Below are positions 10,305-22,264 of a stretch of DNA of 64,000 bases, in pieces. The notes below the pieces were generated by a model. That model was not told the origin of the DNA, made no database searches, and saw only the letters and a list, made by a program, of their open reading frames with translations. Every line of letters starts with the position of its first letter. The first letter of the stretch is position 1. The stretch lies in assembly GCA_021234535.1 (NCBI GenBank), contig CM037848.1, forward strand, positions 9,252,444 through 9,316,443, given 5' to 3'. The DNA is from Stichopus chloronotus. Lineage: Eukaryota > Echinodermata > Holothuroidea > Aspidochirotida > Stichopodidae. A program made the position numbers and the translations under genes.

Positions 10305-10998
10305 TAACTCAGTAACTATAACACTCGTTAGGGCGCAAAAAAGTACGTATATCCCTTGGTTTGATAGTGTCACCAATGTACAGCAAACTACCTGGATTCA
10401 GCAAAATATGTGTTTTTCAATTTAATGTGTAGCTTTAAGAAGTCAGAAAAAGAGAAAACATTGACTCTTCTGCCCGCTTGCGTGCCTGATAAATTTAAAA
10501 GTCGTATGCAGGGTTGTCCTCCTGAAAATATAGACATGACGTCATTCTGCTGAGCCGAAGTAAGGGCCCCTGAACCAACGAGGGACATTTAAACTTTAGA
10601 AATACCATCTTGCTCTTAAGCTACGACGAAGTAACACGTGTAGGTGTATTTATAAACAACCTTTAAGAAAGAGTCTTTCCACGTTTTTGTTTTTGTTTTT
10701 AAATGTTGGAGATGAAATATGCTTGCAACCATTAACACATGATTGAGTAATTCTGAGTGCTAATCCGTTACTCTTGCAGAGATCACGTCTAGAAAGATTA
10801 GGCAATGGAATACAAAAACAAAATCAGTCACTTTCAAATGACAGTACTGTTTCTTTCTTTTTTTTTGTCCTTTTGCATGTATATAGGTATATCAGGCAGG
10901 ATCGTGTTGCACCGTTAGGCTGCATGTGTTAAGCACGTGTTTAGGCGTATTGTCAGCTTTAATTCAGACTTCATACAACGTGTTCGATGTGGATGGTG
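10305..10998. other. Nothing recognised
   Basis: No repeat family, microsatellite or supported frame seen. Confidence 0.5.
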
Positions 10999-11216
10999 CA
11001 CTCACAAAAACGTAAAGTAAAATAAGAACTCCATAACTTGTTGGTAAAATTTTACACACAGTTAATGTAAGTCTTACATTATGATGTAACAATTTTACTA
11101 AAATGTAGTAAAATTTACCAAAATTATGTAAAATTTACAAATACTGCTTACATTAATTTACATATAATTTATGAAGTTCTTATTTTACATAATTAAGGTA
11201 AATAATTCTCTGAGTG
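10999..11216. mobile_element. Foldback MITE with CACTCA ends
   Basis: CACTCA at 10999 and TGAGTG at 11211 form the outer ends. Inside, GTAAAATAAGAACT (11017-11030) is matched by its exact complement at 11175-11188. The interior is rich in GTAAAATTTAC-like words. The flanking 8-mers GGATGGTG and TGATGATG agree at 6 of 8 positions, which would fit an old 8-bp target duplication. Confidence 0.65.
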
Positions 11217-11640
11217 TGATGATGATGATGATGTTGATGATGATGATGATAATAATGATGAAGATGATGATGAGGATGATAATAATGATGATGATGATGA
11301 TAATGATAATAATGATGATGATGATAATGACGATGGTGATGATGATAATAATAATGATGATGATATCAATCATTATGATGGTGATAATGAAAGTAATGAT
11401 GATGATAATGATGTTGGTTATGATGAAGATGAAGATGATTATACTGACAATAATGATGAGAAAGGTGATAATACTGATGAAAATGATAATGATGATAATG
11501 AAGATGGTTATAATGAAAATAATGATAACGATAATGATAGGCCTAAATGATGATGATGGTGGTGTTGGTGATGATGGTGGTGATGATGATGATTATGATG
11601 ATGATAACCCTAATGATGATAGAAACGGTGGACGTTGGGA
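11217..11640 (+). repeat. Imperfect GAT/AAT trinucleotide array
   Basis: About 400 bp of GAT repeats interrupted by AAT and a few other triplets. It begins directly at the right end of the foldback element at 10999-11216. Open frames of Met/Ile or Asp/Asn repeats through it are products of the repeat, not genes. Confidence 0.95.
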
Positions 11641-13684
11641 ATGAGGGACTTGTCTCTCGAATCATACCTTGATATAAATAAATTTACGTGAAAACTTATT
11701 TGAAGGGGGCAAGGTACAAATAAAAAATAAATACATCGATTCTTGAACTTTAATGTCAAATAAACGAGGCCTACCAGGGACACTCTGGCTCAACTTAGCT
11801 TACGTCAAGTTACATGTAAGACACACAGTAATACCAATTCGCTCGATTTAGGTTGCAAGTGTATGTATTACATCAATGTCATTCTCTTCCCAACAGAAGA
11901 AGCGTTGCTGTAATAAAGGTCACATGACGTGAGTACTTCTTGTTTTTCAATGGCGTAGAAGAATAATCTTTGTTTTCTTAAGTCGTTTTTGGAACCACTT
12001 TCTGAAATGGATAACTTTCCCTTCTCCCCACCCCGTCTCTCTCTCCACCTCTCTCTCTCTCTCTCTCTCTTGTATTTTTCTTTTCTTTTCTTTTGGAAGG
12101 TAGGTGTCTCTTTGTCAGGTTTTCTCTCCTGTCATAGTACTTTATGAGAGTGCTCATCTACCTAAGATAATTCTTCACCAAGGGAGAACGTGCCTGCATC
12201 TCTTCGACTCGGATCATCCCTCATTTTAAGTTCTGTTTGTAGTTGTAAAGTTAAACCGTGAGCAAAACTTGGATTTACAGCCAAGTGACTCCTCGTTTGC
12301 GTCAGTGTGGGAAAAAGCAAAATAAGCTCCCTCGTGTTCATAACTGTGATAAAGGAAGAGTATAAATAAACAAAATAAAATGTCATATAGACAAACTTAA
12401 TAAGTAAAGATGTGTGAGCTCGCTTCTCCTCTTTCTGCGTTATCAAAGGACGTCTCTGTCTGTGTATTGGGGCATATTGGATAACAATGGCACTGTAACT
12501 TACACAGAGAAAGTATATATAAACGACCACTTAAAGACTAAAATGCCATCCTGTATCCAGAGGGGGGTTCTGGGGTTCGGGTGAACCCCTCCTCGACAAG
12601 ATCTGGAATCCCTCTCAGCCTGTGATATAGTAGACCTACGTTAGCAACGTATATAATGAGTTTTAATTTGCTGGTCAAAATCGTAGGGAAAAATGTTCCA
12701 CTTGTGGCAAAATCCCCCCCCCCCCCCCACACACACACACACCCACCAACCCTGAAAAAGTTGCATACGAGCCTGGGATGTAATTGCAACCCTTCTTAAG
12801 TCACCTATGAGATATATTTCCTGCATGAAACAAGAAACTCTGATGATCTTCCACTGTAACATTTGTTATTCTGGACGTTTCTTCCGCGATTTCATTCTTC
12901 CCTTTTAGGCATTGCAACTTCATACCCCGTGCCCTCTCAGTGAGGCATGTCTACGGTGTAGTAGGTGTACGGAACATAATGCAATGTGCCAATTTTTAAG
13001 TAGATATTTCTTCAAAAGTCAGTACCTTTCAAACGGAACATGCTATCGAGATATGGATTTCATCGGTGACGGGAGAAAATATTCTTGATTTTTATGATGT
13101 ATCACTCACTTTCAGGGGCTAATCCCTTTAATAATCAAAAGCACCCATTAAAGAGACTGGGTACGAAAGTGAGACAAACGATGAATCTGTCATGGCAACG
13201 GTTTTTTTAACTGAGAACCCAGTGAATCCTTAGCATTCATACTGATCTAGATCTATAAACATGATGTTCATCTCAGTCAATACTTTACTCTGAATATGTA
13301 CCGTAACGCAAATGGCCTTTACAATCCTCCGTAGGGAAAACTGCTGACAGCTGTTCAAAATCTTGAGTTAAACGTTATTATTGCGTAATTAAAGGTTAAT
13401 TAAGAGACTTTGGTTAGGACGAAATCAGTATACTGTTCTAAATGTACATACCAAACATGTGTGCATGAGTGTTATTTAAATGTTACTGTTATTGTTAGTA
13501 AAAACTTAAAGAGATTGTGTCCAGACTTATGCTCAGTGCCATGATTAATTACATATACTATTTGAATTGTATATGGTTGAAGAAAATTGTTCCTCTTTAA
13601 ATACTAAAATGAATTACGGATTACTAGGGCGCGGAGTATTCAGTTATAGCCTCTGTACATAGGATTGTGACTTCGGATAATTAG
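11641..13684. other. No gene; microsatellites
   Basis: Contains a CT repeat (about 12050-12070) and a C run followed by AC dinucleotides (12714-12742). The 122-codon minus-strand frame at 12530-12162 shows no recognisable motif. Confidence 0.5.
12714..12742 (+). repeat. (C)15 plus (AC)n
   Basis: Fifteen C followed directly by seven AC units, the same C-run plus AC layout seen at 35640 and 55496. Confidence 0.9.
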
Positions 13685-13791
13685 CAACTGACATTACAAC
13701 TGCCAATGGTGGAACGTCCATTGTGGATGACGTCCAGCGGGCTCGGAAACGTCTGCAGGATTTCAGAAAGCAGACGGTTCCGATCGAGTGA
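13685..13791 (+). CDS. Possible terminal exon fragment
   Basis: After a weak 3' splice site (TAATTAG) a frame of 34 codons reads ...TANGGTSIVDDV then QRARKRLQDFRKQTVPIE and a TGA stop. The charged helical run ARKRLQDFRKQ followed by proline recalls short basic amphipathic motifs such as the N-terminus of GM130-type golgins, but the match is too short to assign. The region is more GC- and CpG-rich than its flanks. The weak acceptor keeps confidence low. Confidence 0.18.
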
Positions 13792-14150
13792 CCAAGGCTA
13801 AACAGAATTTCTGGGTCTTGCCTCTGTGCAGTGAAGCGTATTTATCACTGCCAAGAAATCTGCTTTACATATAGCTCATCTAATGCTATATCTAATCGCA
13901 GAAGTATGCGCAGATTCTGATGTGGGGGGAGGGGGGCCCGATGTTGTAGAGTATTCGTTTCCACCTACTGACCCGGTGGAGACGTCTAGGGGGAGAGGAG
14001 GGAGGAAGAAAACTTTAAAGCATTAAATAACAGTGAGATGCAAAACGGTGCAATCTGTGATTAGCTTGTGACTGAGTAGAATAACAGGATACGCTACATT
14101 TTTTACAAATATTACGTTCAGGAAATCAACACAATTACGCCCAGAGATAT

Positions 14151-14194
14151 ATCACATGTTGCGCATTGTTAAATCACATGTTGCACATTGATGA
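14151..14194 (+). repeat. 22-bp tandem duplication
   Basis: ATCACATGTTGCGCATTGTT and ATCACATGTTGCACATTGAT follow one another with a 22-bp period. Confidence 0.75.
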
Positions 14195-15298
14195 TCCATG
14201 ATGTCAAGCTGGACCACCCTTCCCCCCCCAAAAAAACCCGCTTGACTGGCCATCCCCCCCCCCCCCCCCCCGTCCAATCGCTTGTGCACGTCACTGTCTG
14301 ACTAACATGAAGATGTTGTTAACTAGAGCATCAGTATGACTGGCCAAGAGCTAACCACCTTTTGTTTCCCCCTCAAAGTCGTAGCCTTCACTGCTTTTCC
14401 TTCTCGTGTTGGCATTCAAGTGCAGCGCCCCCTTTAGGCCTCTTTCCTCGACCTTCGACAGTCGGTATACACATGCTTTCATCTTCATACGTTCTCTGCA
14501 TTTCTGCCAAAGAGTGAAAGAGAAGAGTGGGAGAAAAGACGGGAGGGGGGGGGGAGAGGGGGAACGTGCAACTTCCACTCAGTTCCGAAATAAACCCATG
14601 TAAGGGCAAAGATTTTTTTTTTCTTGAATCTGGTAGAACGCTACCTATAATGGCATCTAAACAGGATAAATAATGTCTCCAACTTGAAGAATATTGACGA
14701 TGACGTAAATTGGTAAGTACCTTACTAAGCAAAACGTCTTTGGGTGACTTTATGTTTCCAGGTAGACATCGGACGAATTGACAGACTTAACAAACATGTT
14801 GGGCTGATTAAATATACTTGTGGGTGGCTATTTAGTGAAACACATATAAACTAATCTAAATAAAATAGAAAATAAAAAAAAAAAATAAAATGCAAAGTAG
14901 CTAATTGATTAATTTTTTTTTATTTCTTCCCCTTAACCTTCACGCTATATTCACAATAATTGTAGAGGGCGACGTGGCCCACATTAGAATTTACCATATA
15001 TACTCGAATCGTAGAACAGGAAAAAATCAACTTGTTGGTATCAACTTACGTTAATCATTGTGTCCAAAAAAAAAAACGAACCAGTGAGAATGGAATACAT
15101 GCAGGGGCACTCTAGGTTAAGTATGTTACAAAACTTTTTTTTTATTAATTCATGATTGATTTCCCAGTGGACTCTATCACAGGCATCATGAGTGAACGTT
15201 TTCTAATTAAGTTCAACCCGTTGTATTCGCTGCCTGTTTTTCGAAGAGCAAAATCGAAGAAAAAACTTCTCCTAGAGACAAGGGCATGTATGTCGTCA
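14195..15298. other. No gene; homopolymers
   Basis: C run of 18 at 14254-14271 and G run at 14545-14554. Overlapping frames around 14351-14732 are low-complexity (proline/serine or glycine/arginine rich) and look like by-products of the composition. Confidence 0.5.
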
Positions 15299-15498
<200 letters not shown>

Positions 15499-15510
<12 letters not shown>

Positions 15511-15604
15511 TTAACAAATATGACAATTTTGAAGCACAAAATAAAATTTTAATGTAAAATTTTTTGTGCTTCAAAATTGTCATATTTGTTAACATATTTA
15601 TATT
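15499..15604. repeat. 43-bp perfect palindrome, overlapping the first
   Basis: Left arm 15499-15541 and right arm 15562-15604 are perfectly complementary over 43 bp with a 20-bp AT-rich loop. The left arm overlaps the right arm of the previous palindrome by 12 bp (15499-15510). The outermost right end repeats the CATATTTATATTTA word that begins the first palindrome. Confidence 0.93.
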
Positions 15605-15607
15605 TAT

Positions 15608-15608
15608 T

Positions 15609-15645
<37 letters not shown>
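15608..15645 (+). repeat. (TA)n microsatellite
   Basis: Alternating TA with one C interruption, directly outside the second palindrome. Confidence 0.85.
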
Positions 15646-16201
15646 GTAGATAACAATCGTAAGAACAAGTTCTTTTTGTTTTTAGAACCCACAAAAACCT
15701 TTTTGCAATAAGGCACAAAGTGGTAGACGGTGGTGCTATCAGTGACCAGATAATTCCCTCTTTCTAATGGTTGTATGAATCATGTCTGATGTGTAATATC
15801 TATCGCTGACATTACATTTACATGGGCATACTCATGGGCACGGGCATTCTCATGTGCATGCTCATGTACGTCGCTTTTATCCAGATAGAAAGAAAAAAAT
15901 AGTATCCTCGAAAGTGCATTATGTGAAATTGATATAAACGAGTTGTGTAAAGCTCAGCGATTATCAGATATAATACGTATTTACAAGTCGTCATGACAAC
16001 GCAGTCCACCGGTTTATTTTGTTTCATCATTATTATTTCTCTTTTTTTAATTCAGGAGGAACTAAGCTGAAGATACTCAACTTGGCGAAAGCTAACAAAT
16101 GTGAAGAATTGCGAATACAGGATATGTAGAGACGTAGTGAGTGAAAAATTTGACAAACTTCCAAATTTGTAACATCTTTATCACTTTTCACCCTTCCATT
16201 C
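15646..16201. other. Nothing recognised
   Basis: Contains a short degenerate CATGGGCATG-type repeat near 15820-15870. No supported gene. Confidence 0.5.
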
Positions 16202-16537
16202 GTGTATTTCTCGTATTATCTTTACATTTTTACTTCTGTCCGAAATGGGGTTCTGGGACCGTATAATGCATACCCCGCAGGACGCATTTTGGCACGTGAG
16301 TCGCAGGTTGGTCACCCATGTGACCCACGAACTGCCCTGGGGGTAAAACTTCCCAGCACCGTTCGACATCACTCGAGCCGTGTGGGCCGACTGGAAACCA
16401 AAATTGAAATTGGTGTACCATGTAATTGCAGACATCGTTTGTGTGTTATACATATCCCTGTGGAACATCCCAATCCGACAGCACTTATCAAACTGAACTA
16501 TCGCCACCTTTCTTTGCTATGTAGATGTCTGCTTTAA
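16202..16537. other. GC-rich island, open on both strands
   Basis: This 336-bp island is visibly richer in G, C and CpG than its flanks and stays open in one plus-strand and at least two minus-strand frames. The best exon model is minus strand 16390 to 16230: a strong 3' splice site (CAATTTTGGTTTCCAG), 52 codons beginning GPHGSSDVERCWEVLPPG and ending PEPHFGQK, then TAA. The plus frame reads GPYNAYPAGRILARES and onwards. I recognise neither. It could be a last exon, a transposon fragment or a GC-rich repeat unit. Confidence 0.25.
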
Positions 16538-16949
16538 GGCACTGGTACTCCATCAAAGGTTTGTTCTCAAAACGGCTGAAATGTTTTTTTTTTTTTTCTT
16601 AATACGCAGGCAGGTATTGTAAGTAATGGCATAAAATTAAGCGTCATTCCACTGCAGTGACCTTTCACGTCATTTTTAGACTTTTTCTGTTTGTTTTTTT
16701 TTTTCCCTTTTTTCTATGAACTTGACAGTTCATGTCTGTTGTAAACTGTTCAATTTACATTACATCTAAAGCTCTTAGCGGAATCCATAATAATCCCAAA
16801 TTAAAGGACAGCAGAGGAAACGGCTATACAGAGTGCCGTTAATGGAGAGTGGAGACGCAATTACTGCGAGCCCACCAGTCACTTGGCTTTAGAAAAACGG
16901 CCATGACGTCATAAACACCTCCCTGTTGGTTGATCAAAACAATATAGAC

Positions 16950-16996
<47 letters not shown>

Positions 16997-18250
16997 GAGT
17001 TAAGGCATAGTAATGAATCAATGCCAATAAGCAAGTCAATTGAGACTGGTGAGTTTTTCACGTCTAAAGCACGTAATTTTCTATAGTGTCTTCTTTTTTT
17101 TTTTTTCTGCTTTTCCAACGTTTCTTTGGTTAGCATTCGAAGGTCTGAAATGACGAGATTTTCACCGAGGGAAAGACAGAAAATTTAAGCATCGCAGACA
17201 GAAACGACCAGGCCGAATGCGGCTTCACGGGGAAAGGATTCTACACCATGTGGCAGGACTTCGATATGACATGGAGTCACGTTGCGTGTCTTCTATGACG
17301 TAACAGGCAGAGATATCATCGCTTCGGTACCTGTTAAATAAACCCCCTCACGCAATCCTCCCTCAAAATTTTCGCACTCCGTCCCCCATCATGTAAGAAA
17401 ATTAGCAGACTTGTGGGACATAACTCGACCGGAGTTCACTAGCAGGGAAGCCAAATTTTACATTTCTTTCCTATCATAACTCCGCACTCGAGATTAACAT
17501 TGCGTCAGTCAATACCCTCAACAGATGCAGATGCTTCAGAAACCTTGAAATGTATAGCAAAGAAAATTCAAAGTTAAAAAAAAAAAAGTAATAGTAATCG
17601 TAAAAGAAGGAATTAAGAAACCACCTCGTTGCCATTAACTGTCATCCAATCCTAAAATTTGGTTAAGCTAATGGAAGTTATTCATAAAAGGTTTATTTAC
17701 AGAGTGGGTCTGTTTTCGTTGTTTTCAAGCTCTCTCTCTATGTATATCCATGCAATCAAGGTGGATAAATGTGTCTCTAACGGCGTTCCTTGGTTTTTGA
17801 TCGTCCGTTTGGCGTTTCCGCTATAGTTTCTTTACCCCTTCGCTTGAGTACTGATCACTGAGAGGGTGTCGATATGATCGTCCTCCTTCCCCCCTCCCCA
17901 GTCCTTCATCATTTTTCTTCTTTCAATTTTCAACATTAACTCGATTCCTCCTCTTCCTCTTCGATCAAACTTCCAGAGCCGGCTAAAGGAGATACTGGGA
18001 AAAAAATAAAGAAAAGACAAATCATTAAAAAAACAAACTTCTTCTTCTTCTTCTTTTGTTTCAATTTTAAAGGATCTCATTGAGATGGTTCACAAAATTC
18101 ACAAATTTTGTCACACCTGTTGAGTATTACTCAATATGTCGGTTGTAAATGGTCAAACGAAGATGTTCTGACAGACTGACACACAACTGAAGCAACAGGG
18201 TGTAAGGTGCTCATAGCGTTTCCTTTATTTTCTCAGTAGATTTACACAGG
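16538..18250. other. No gene; T-rich tracts
   Basis: Several T runs, the longest 40 bp (16952-16991), and a short CTT repeat near 18038. No supported frame. Confidence 0.55.
16952..16991 (+). repeat. (T)40 tract
   Basis: Forty uninterrupted T. Read on the minus strand this is poly(A), which could be a retroposon tail, but no body or target duplication was recognised beside it. Confidence 0.9.
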
Positions 18251-18419
18251 GTAACAACCAAAATCACTAATTGCAAATCTGCCCAGACACTTTTCACCTT
18301 AAGGTACACCCAATAGGCAACCCCTCTTAAAAAAAGAAAACCCATGAAAGTCAAAGGACTTAGTGATTCCTTGCCAATGGCCAATATTTATGATGAAGAA
18401 AGGATGACCAACATACCAA

Positions 18420-19170
18420 TTTTGAAGTTCACTCACCTTAACCACCTTGAGATACCACGTATACAAGGGTTTTCAAAATATGACTTTTGCTGACCTCATG
18501 TGACCTTTGACTATCGTAAAAAATACCAGACATCGTCTACTCATCAAGAGCTGCCAATGTTACCAGTGGGAAGTTCCAGCACAAATCAGTTACTGATACA
18601 TATCTTCCTTACAAGGTCTTCAAACTTCCCCCTCTGGTGATCTCAAATGACCTTTGACCTACCTGCCGGGAAAGGTATAGGGACTATCTACTCACAACTA
18701 CCTACATACCAACTTTGACATTCAAGTAACTTTCCTTCACTGATATACCATGTTTACAAGGTTTTCAAGTTATGTGCTCTACTGACCTCACGTGACCTTT
18801 GACCTCATCAAAACTTGACAGAGATCATCTCCTAATCAAGTGCTAACATTGGTTTAAGTTTGAATGTCTAGCAACTGTCAGTTACTGAAATATCCTTCTT
18901 AATAGATTCTTCAGACTTCAGACTTGAATTTGATGGGGATCATTAAATTATCAAGTGCTACCAATAGTTTAAGACTGAAGTTCTAACTTCCGTCACAGCT
19001 TTTCAGACTTTCCCCTTTGGGGACCTCAAATGACCTTCGACCTACCTGAAAAGAATAAATATCATCTACTTTCTATGGACTACCTACACACCAACAATGA
19101 AGTTGAGATATCGTGTTTACAAGCCAAGGCGTCATACACACACACAGAAACACGCACAAAAGTTATAGAC
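18420..19170 (-). repeat. Degenerate array with TGACCTTTGACC motifs
   Basis: Related units carry TGACCTCANRTGACCTTTGACC-like sequence at about 18491, 18638, 18783 and 19020. The first three are 147 and 145 bp apart. Units alternate between two subtypes, so the true period may be about 292 bp; an internal duplication of about 95 bp (18810-18990) explains the last longer gap. Perfect TGACCTTTGACCT occurs at 18648-18660 and 18793-18805. An ACAC-rich tail follows (19130-19175). It resembles the 2040-2641 repeats in reverse orientation. Confidence 0.75.
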
Positions 19171-20903
19171 ACACACGCCATCACCATCGCATAGATTCCT
19201 TGACTGCCTGGCAAGAAATCAAAAATGAAAATTGATAAGAAAAGAGGATGAGGAAGTGAGGTCACGTTATAAAAAATGTGCAGTATCATTTTTTTGTTGC
19301 CTTTGGATTGCCTGTTTAATGCAATTTTTTTCCTTAGATAATAGCCTATGCTTAATGTTATTTAAAGTGTTGAGCAAAAGTAACGGCAATAATGACCAAA
19401 AGTATTCACGGGGTAACGGTTGTGATTTTATCATTGCATTGTGGATCAATGTATGTATGTTTGTTTTTTTTTTTTTCTTTTCGTCCCGAAATGTTTTTCC
19501 TACGATAAACGAGAGTTATCATTACGCAGGCTATTTGCATAACTATTGGGAGTGCTGGGCACCTCGTGCATCATAGGAAAAATCACATCCCGGAGAGACC
19601 TTGTGCATGTGCTAGTAAAACAAAACAAAATGCATTACACGCAACAAGAGAACTCAATCACAAATGTACTCTCTATAGGCTTGCTTCTATTTACTTCTAA
19701 CGTCAGACTTGAAATTAGGCTCAGTCCTCTGTCGGTGGGGGTGACGTCATACCAAACAAATTGAAGTACGAACGAGAAGCCGCACAGTCCTAACTGTCGG
19801 TACTTGCCAAAGAAAGTAAATAATACAAACGCAGCTACTGCATTAACCCATAGGGTTCTAAACAGCATCTCCCTGATCGACCAAACACAATCGAAATGGT
19901 AACATCGTGTACGTGATGCATTAGCGTGTAAACATTACCATGAACGTAGCAAGTGCACTATAGGCAAGCGTTGATGTATCAGGAACAATTTAAATTACAA
20001 TTTATCAGTTCAGTTTAAACGGGTATACGTACTGAACGTATACAAGGCGCATAAAGCCTTCTCTCTATGTTTTGCCGCACAATGAAGCCACCCCTCAATA
20101 AATTATCAGTGGACTCAATGGATGTACACGAGATAAACACTGTCGCGGCATTGCTCCCTAAATTCAATTTCTATGTTTAATAATACCGTGTACGTTACAA
20201 TCTACTACTTGAGATGTAAACTTGTATTGGTTCAGCGAAACTATGTCGTGAACCAAATCAAATGAAAGACAAATATTGCCTTTTCTGCTCCCTGTCGGTC
20301 AAACCGCTGACGATTCAGGTTGTGACTTTAATTTGAGGCATCCAGTTGTTTTCCTTGCTGTACATCAGTAACTGCATGGGCTTTATCTCATTGCATATGC
20401 ATATACAGCATACAGGTTACGATCTCAGAGCAAACACGGAGCAGCTTGTGTTGGTACAACCAACACTCGTTTCCGTTTTAGGTCTGTTTTAAATATTTTG
20501 AACAAACACCGCTGGTGCGTTGGAGACGTTCCTGACAAACCAGCGGACGCACTGTAAACACAAAATGTTGAAAACAAGCAGAAACGATGGGACGATCTGT
20601 AATGACGTATCCCTTTGTCGTTTTTACCTTTCAAATCATTTTGGCTACTTATGCATATCTGTCTCGATGCATTCAAAGAAAGATGGATTATGCATGCAGA
20701 TTCATAACTGCGTTATATACAGTCCCCGGTCCAAGGGGGTGTCGTGTGTTTACGTGCGCCCCCCCCCCCCACCCTTGGGGGAAATCTAAAATCGATCAAT
20801 TATGCCTTTAGCCTAATATCATATCGCATACATCCGGCTGTTGCTGCTCTCGTCATGGTCAGGAGGTCAGACTCCTAACCCTAACCCCTCATCCCCCCCC
20901 CCC
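19171..20903. other. No supported gene
   Basis: Open frames at 19232-19868 and 20425-20811 are short, overlap on both strands and show no motif. A 12-bp C run lies at 20759-20770. Confidence 0.5.
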
Positions 20904-20924
20904 CTTCCTGTAGCTACGCCACTG
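20893..20924 (-). mobile_element. Solitary hAT-type terminus
   Basis: On the minus strand CAGTGGCGTAGCTACAGGAA followed by a G run reads inward from 20924. The same start occurs on the plus strand at 63365. No partner end or target duplication was found within a few hundred bases. Confidence 0.55.
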
Positions 20925-21189
20925 CAGCAAAGACATCAGCATCAACATATCTCACAAAATTTTCTCTGATACCATTTACAAAACTGCAAGCAGGTAGGCT
21001 ATTAGCTTTCAACACACTGGCAGCCTCATGGCCAAAATGGGCAAACCTTTCTGGATTGTTTTCTTTTTTTTCAGTCTGGTAACACCTGCATCCTTCATAT
21101 TCATACCACGTTATCTCCTTCAAAAAGAGGCATAAGACTGACGAGTATGGATGTTTTGTAAACATGAAATGGATAATTTTTGCTTTCAT
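20914..21189 (-). pseudogene. Coding-like relic cut by a hAT end
   Basis: A minus-strand frame of 91 codons opens with ATG at 21189. It contains a cysteine/tyrosine-rich part (EYEGCRCYQTEKKENN), then ERFAHFGHEAASVL and CSFVNGIRENFVRYVDADVF. Composition is more protein-like than most frames here. It ends only because it runs into the hAT terminus (CAGTGGCGTAG supplies the stop), so the original frame was probably longer. No family recognised; a transposon protein fragment is the likeliest explanation. Confidence 0.28.
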
Positions 21190-22053
21190 ACAGAAAATAA
21201 TTGTTTAATTTCTTGCACGTGTAACAATAATTGGAGATGAAGTCCCTTTCACAGGTAGCTATACATCAAACCGCCACGAGGAGCTCATCCAATGAACAAA
21301 GTCAACACAGATGGTAGTATTTATACCGAGGTGAAGAGTACTAGACGTCACATACTAGAGTTTTATGATCTTCATTTCATACGGTATTAATTGCTTTGTT
21401 TGGTATTTCTTTTTCTCTGACTATCACGTGACAGTATGCGCTTTCAGAAATATTCGCTGATTAGGAGGAGATGTGTCACTGGAGCAGATATTCGGATATA
21501 ATGTCGTTCTTTCAGCCAATGTCAATTACGCCCCCCCCCCCCTCCTTCCCCCACACAGACGAGTATCGTTACAACAGAAGTCGAATAAGCGATTTCATGA
21601 TTAATCAATTGCACAAACTAATTCGTAGAGCCAACAGCCTTAGTGCTACAATTCCTCATGTTGACGAGCAGGGAAGCAATTTTTGCTGAAAATTATGCCT
21701 GAAGAAACGAAATCTTTCAGAAGAACATTAACTTCACAATTGTACACTTTTGTTACACCAAATGCAGAATATGAGGGCATAAAGCTAAGAAATATTTTCT
21801 TTAAATGGGAGGGGATACACCTAACCGTGTATATACCACTTCCCCATGTTACTGTGTCACCAGTTTGGCCCTTCTCCGAAAATTACTTGGATCGGGCACA
21901 CCCAATATTTACGGAGAAAAAGATATACCAATCACCGCTTCATTTCCAGAGCTAAAACAACAACGCAACAGCAATAGCATTATTGAAGAGGACAAAAGGC
22001 AGACGAATAAAACAATAGTTATAACACGACAATAAGCCTGTAAAAGAACAAAC
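21190..22053. other. No supported gene
   Basis: If the exon at 22054-22264 is real this is the beginning of its downstream intron. A 12-bp C run lies at 21531-21542. No second exon was recognised. Confidence 0.45.
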
Positions 22054-22264
22054 CTTTACTGACAAGTCCTGGCGGTATTTTCAAGTTCATAGGTGTCGGT
22101 CTTCTGACCAGGGGCCGTGAGGGAGGGCCTACGACTCCGTTGGTCTTCTTGTCGGAGGGACCAAAGACATGTTTTTCCGACATTACGGTTCCATTGGAGG
22201 CACTCTGGGGATTTTGATTGGGTACTCTCGCACTGGCGGGTATGCTCTCTGTATGGGCACTCAT
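22054..22264 (-). CDS. First coding exon; MKK3/6-like N-terminus (tentative)
   Basis: Minus-strand coding part of an exon: ATG at 22264 in a near-perfect Kozak context (CCGCCACCATGAG), 70 codons, ending AAAG|GTTTGT (phase 1). The protein starts MSAHTESIPASARVPNQ, is rich in Ser, Pro and Asn, and is predicted to be disordered. It ends PLVRRPTPMNLKIPPGLVSK. The segment RRPTPMNLKIP fits the MAPK docking-site pattern: two basic residues, a short spacer, then L-x-I. It resembles KKRNPGLKIP near the N-terminus of human MKK6, where the motif binds p38. On that basis the gene may encode a p38-activating MAP2K, but no kinase-domain exon was found downstream (lower coordinates), and other docking-motif proteins remain possible. 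I am fairly sure it is coding, and much less sure of the product. Confidence 0.62.

Noticed and set aside
11171..11644. 157-codon open frame of mostly Met, Ile and Asp
   Set aside because: It is the translation of the GAT/AAT trinucleotide array; the opposite strand gives poly-Ile. It is a repeat artefact.
16952..16991. Poly(T) as a possible retroposon tail
   Set aside because: No retroposon body or target duplication found beside it.
20870..20892. CCTAACCCTAACCCC resembling telomere repeat
   Set aside because: Only two units of the right kind; it is internal and next to a C run and a hAT terminus.
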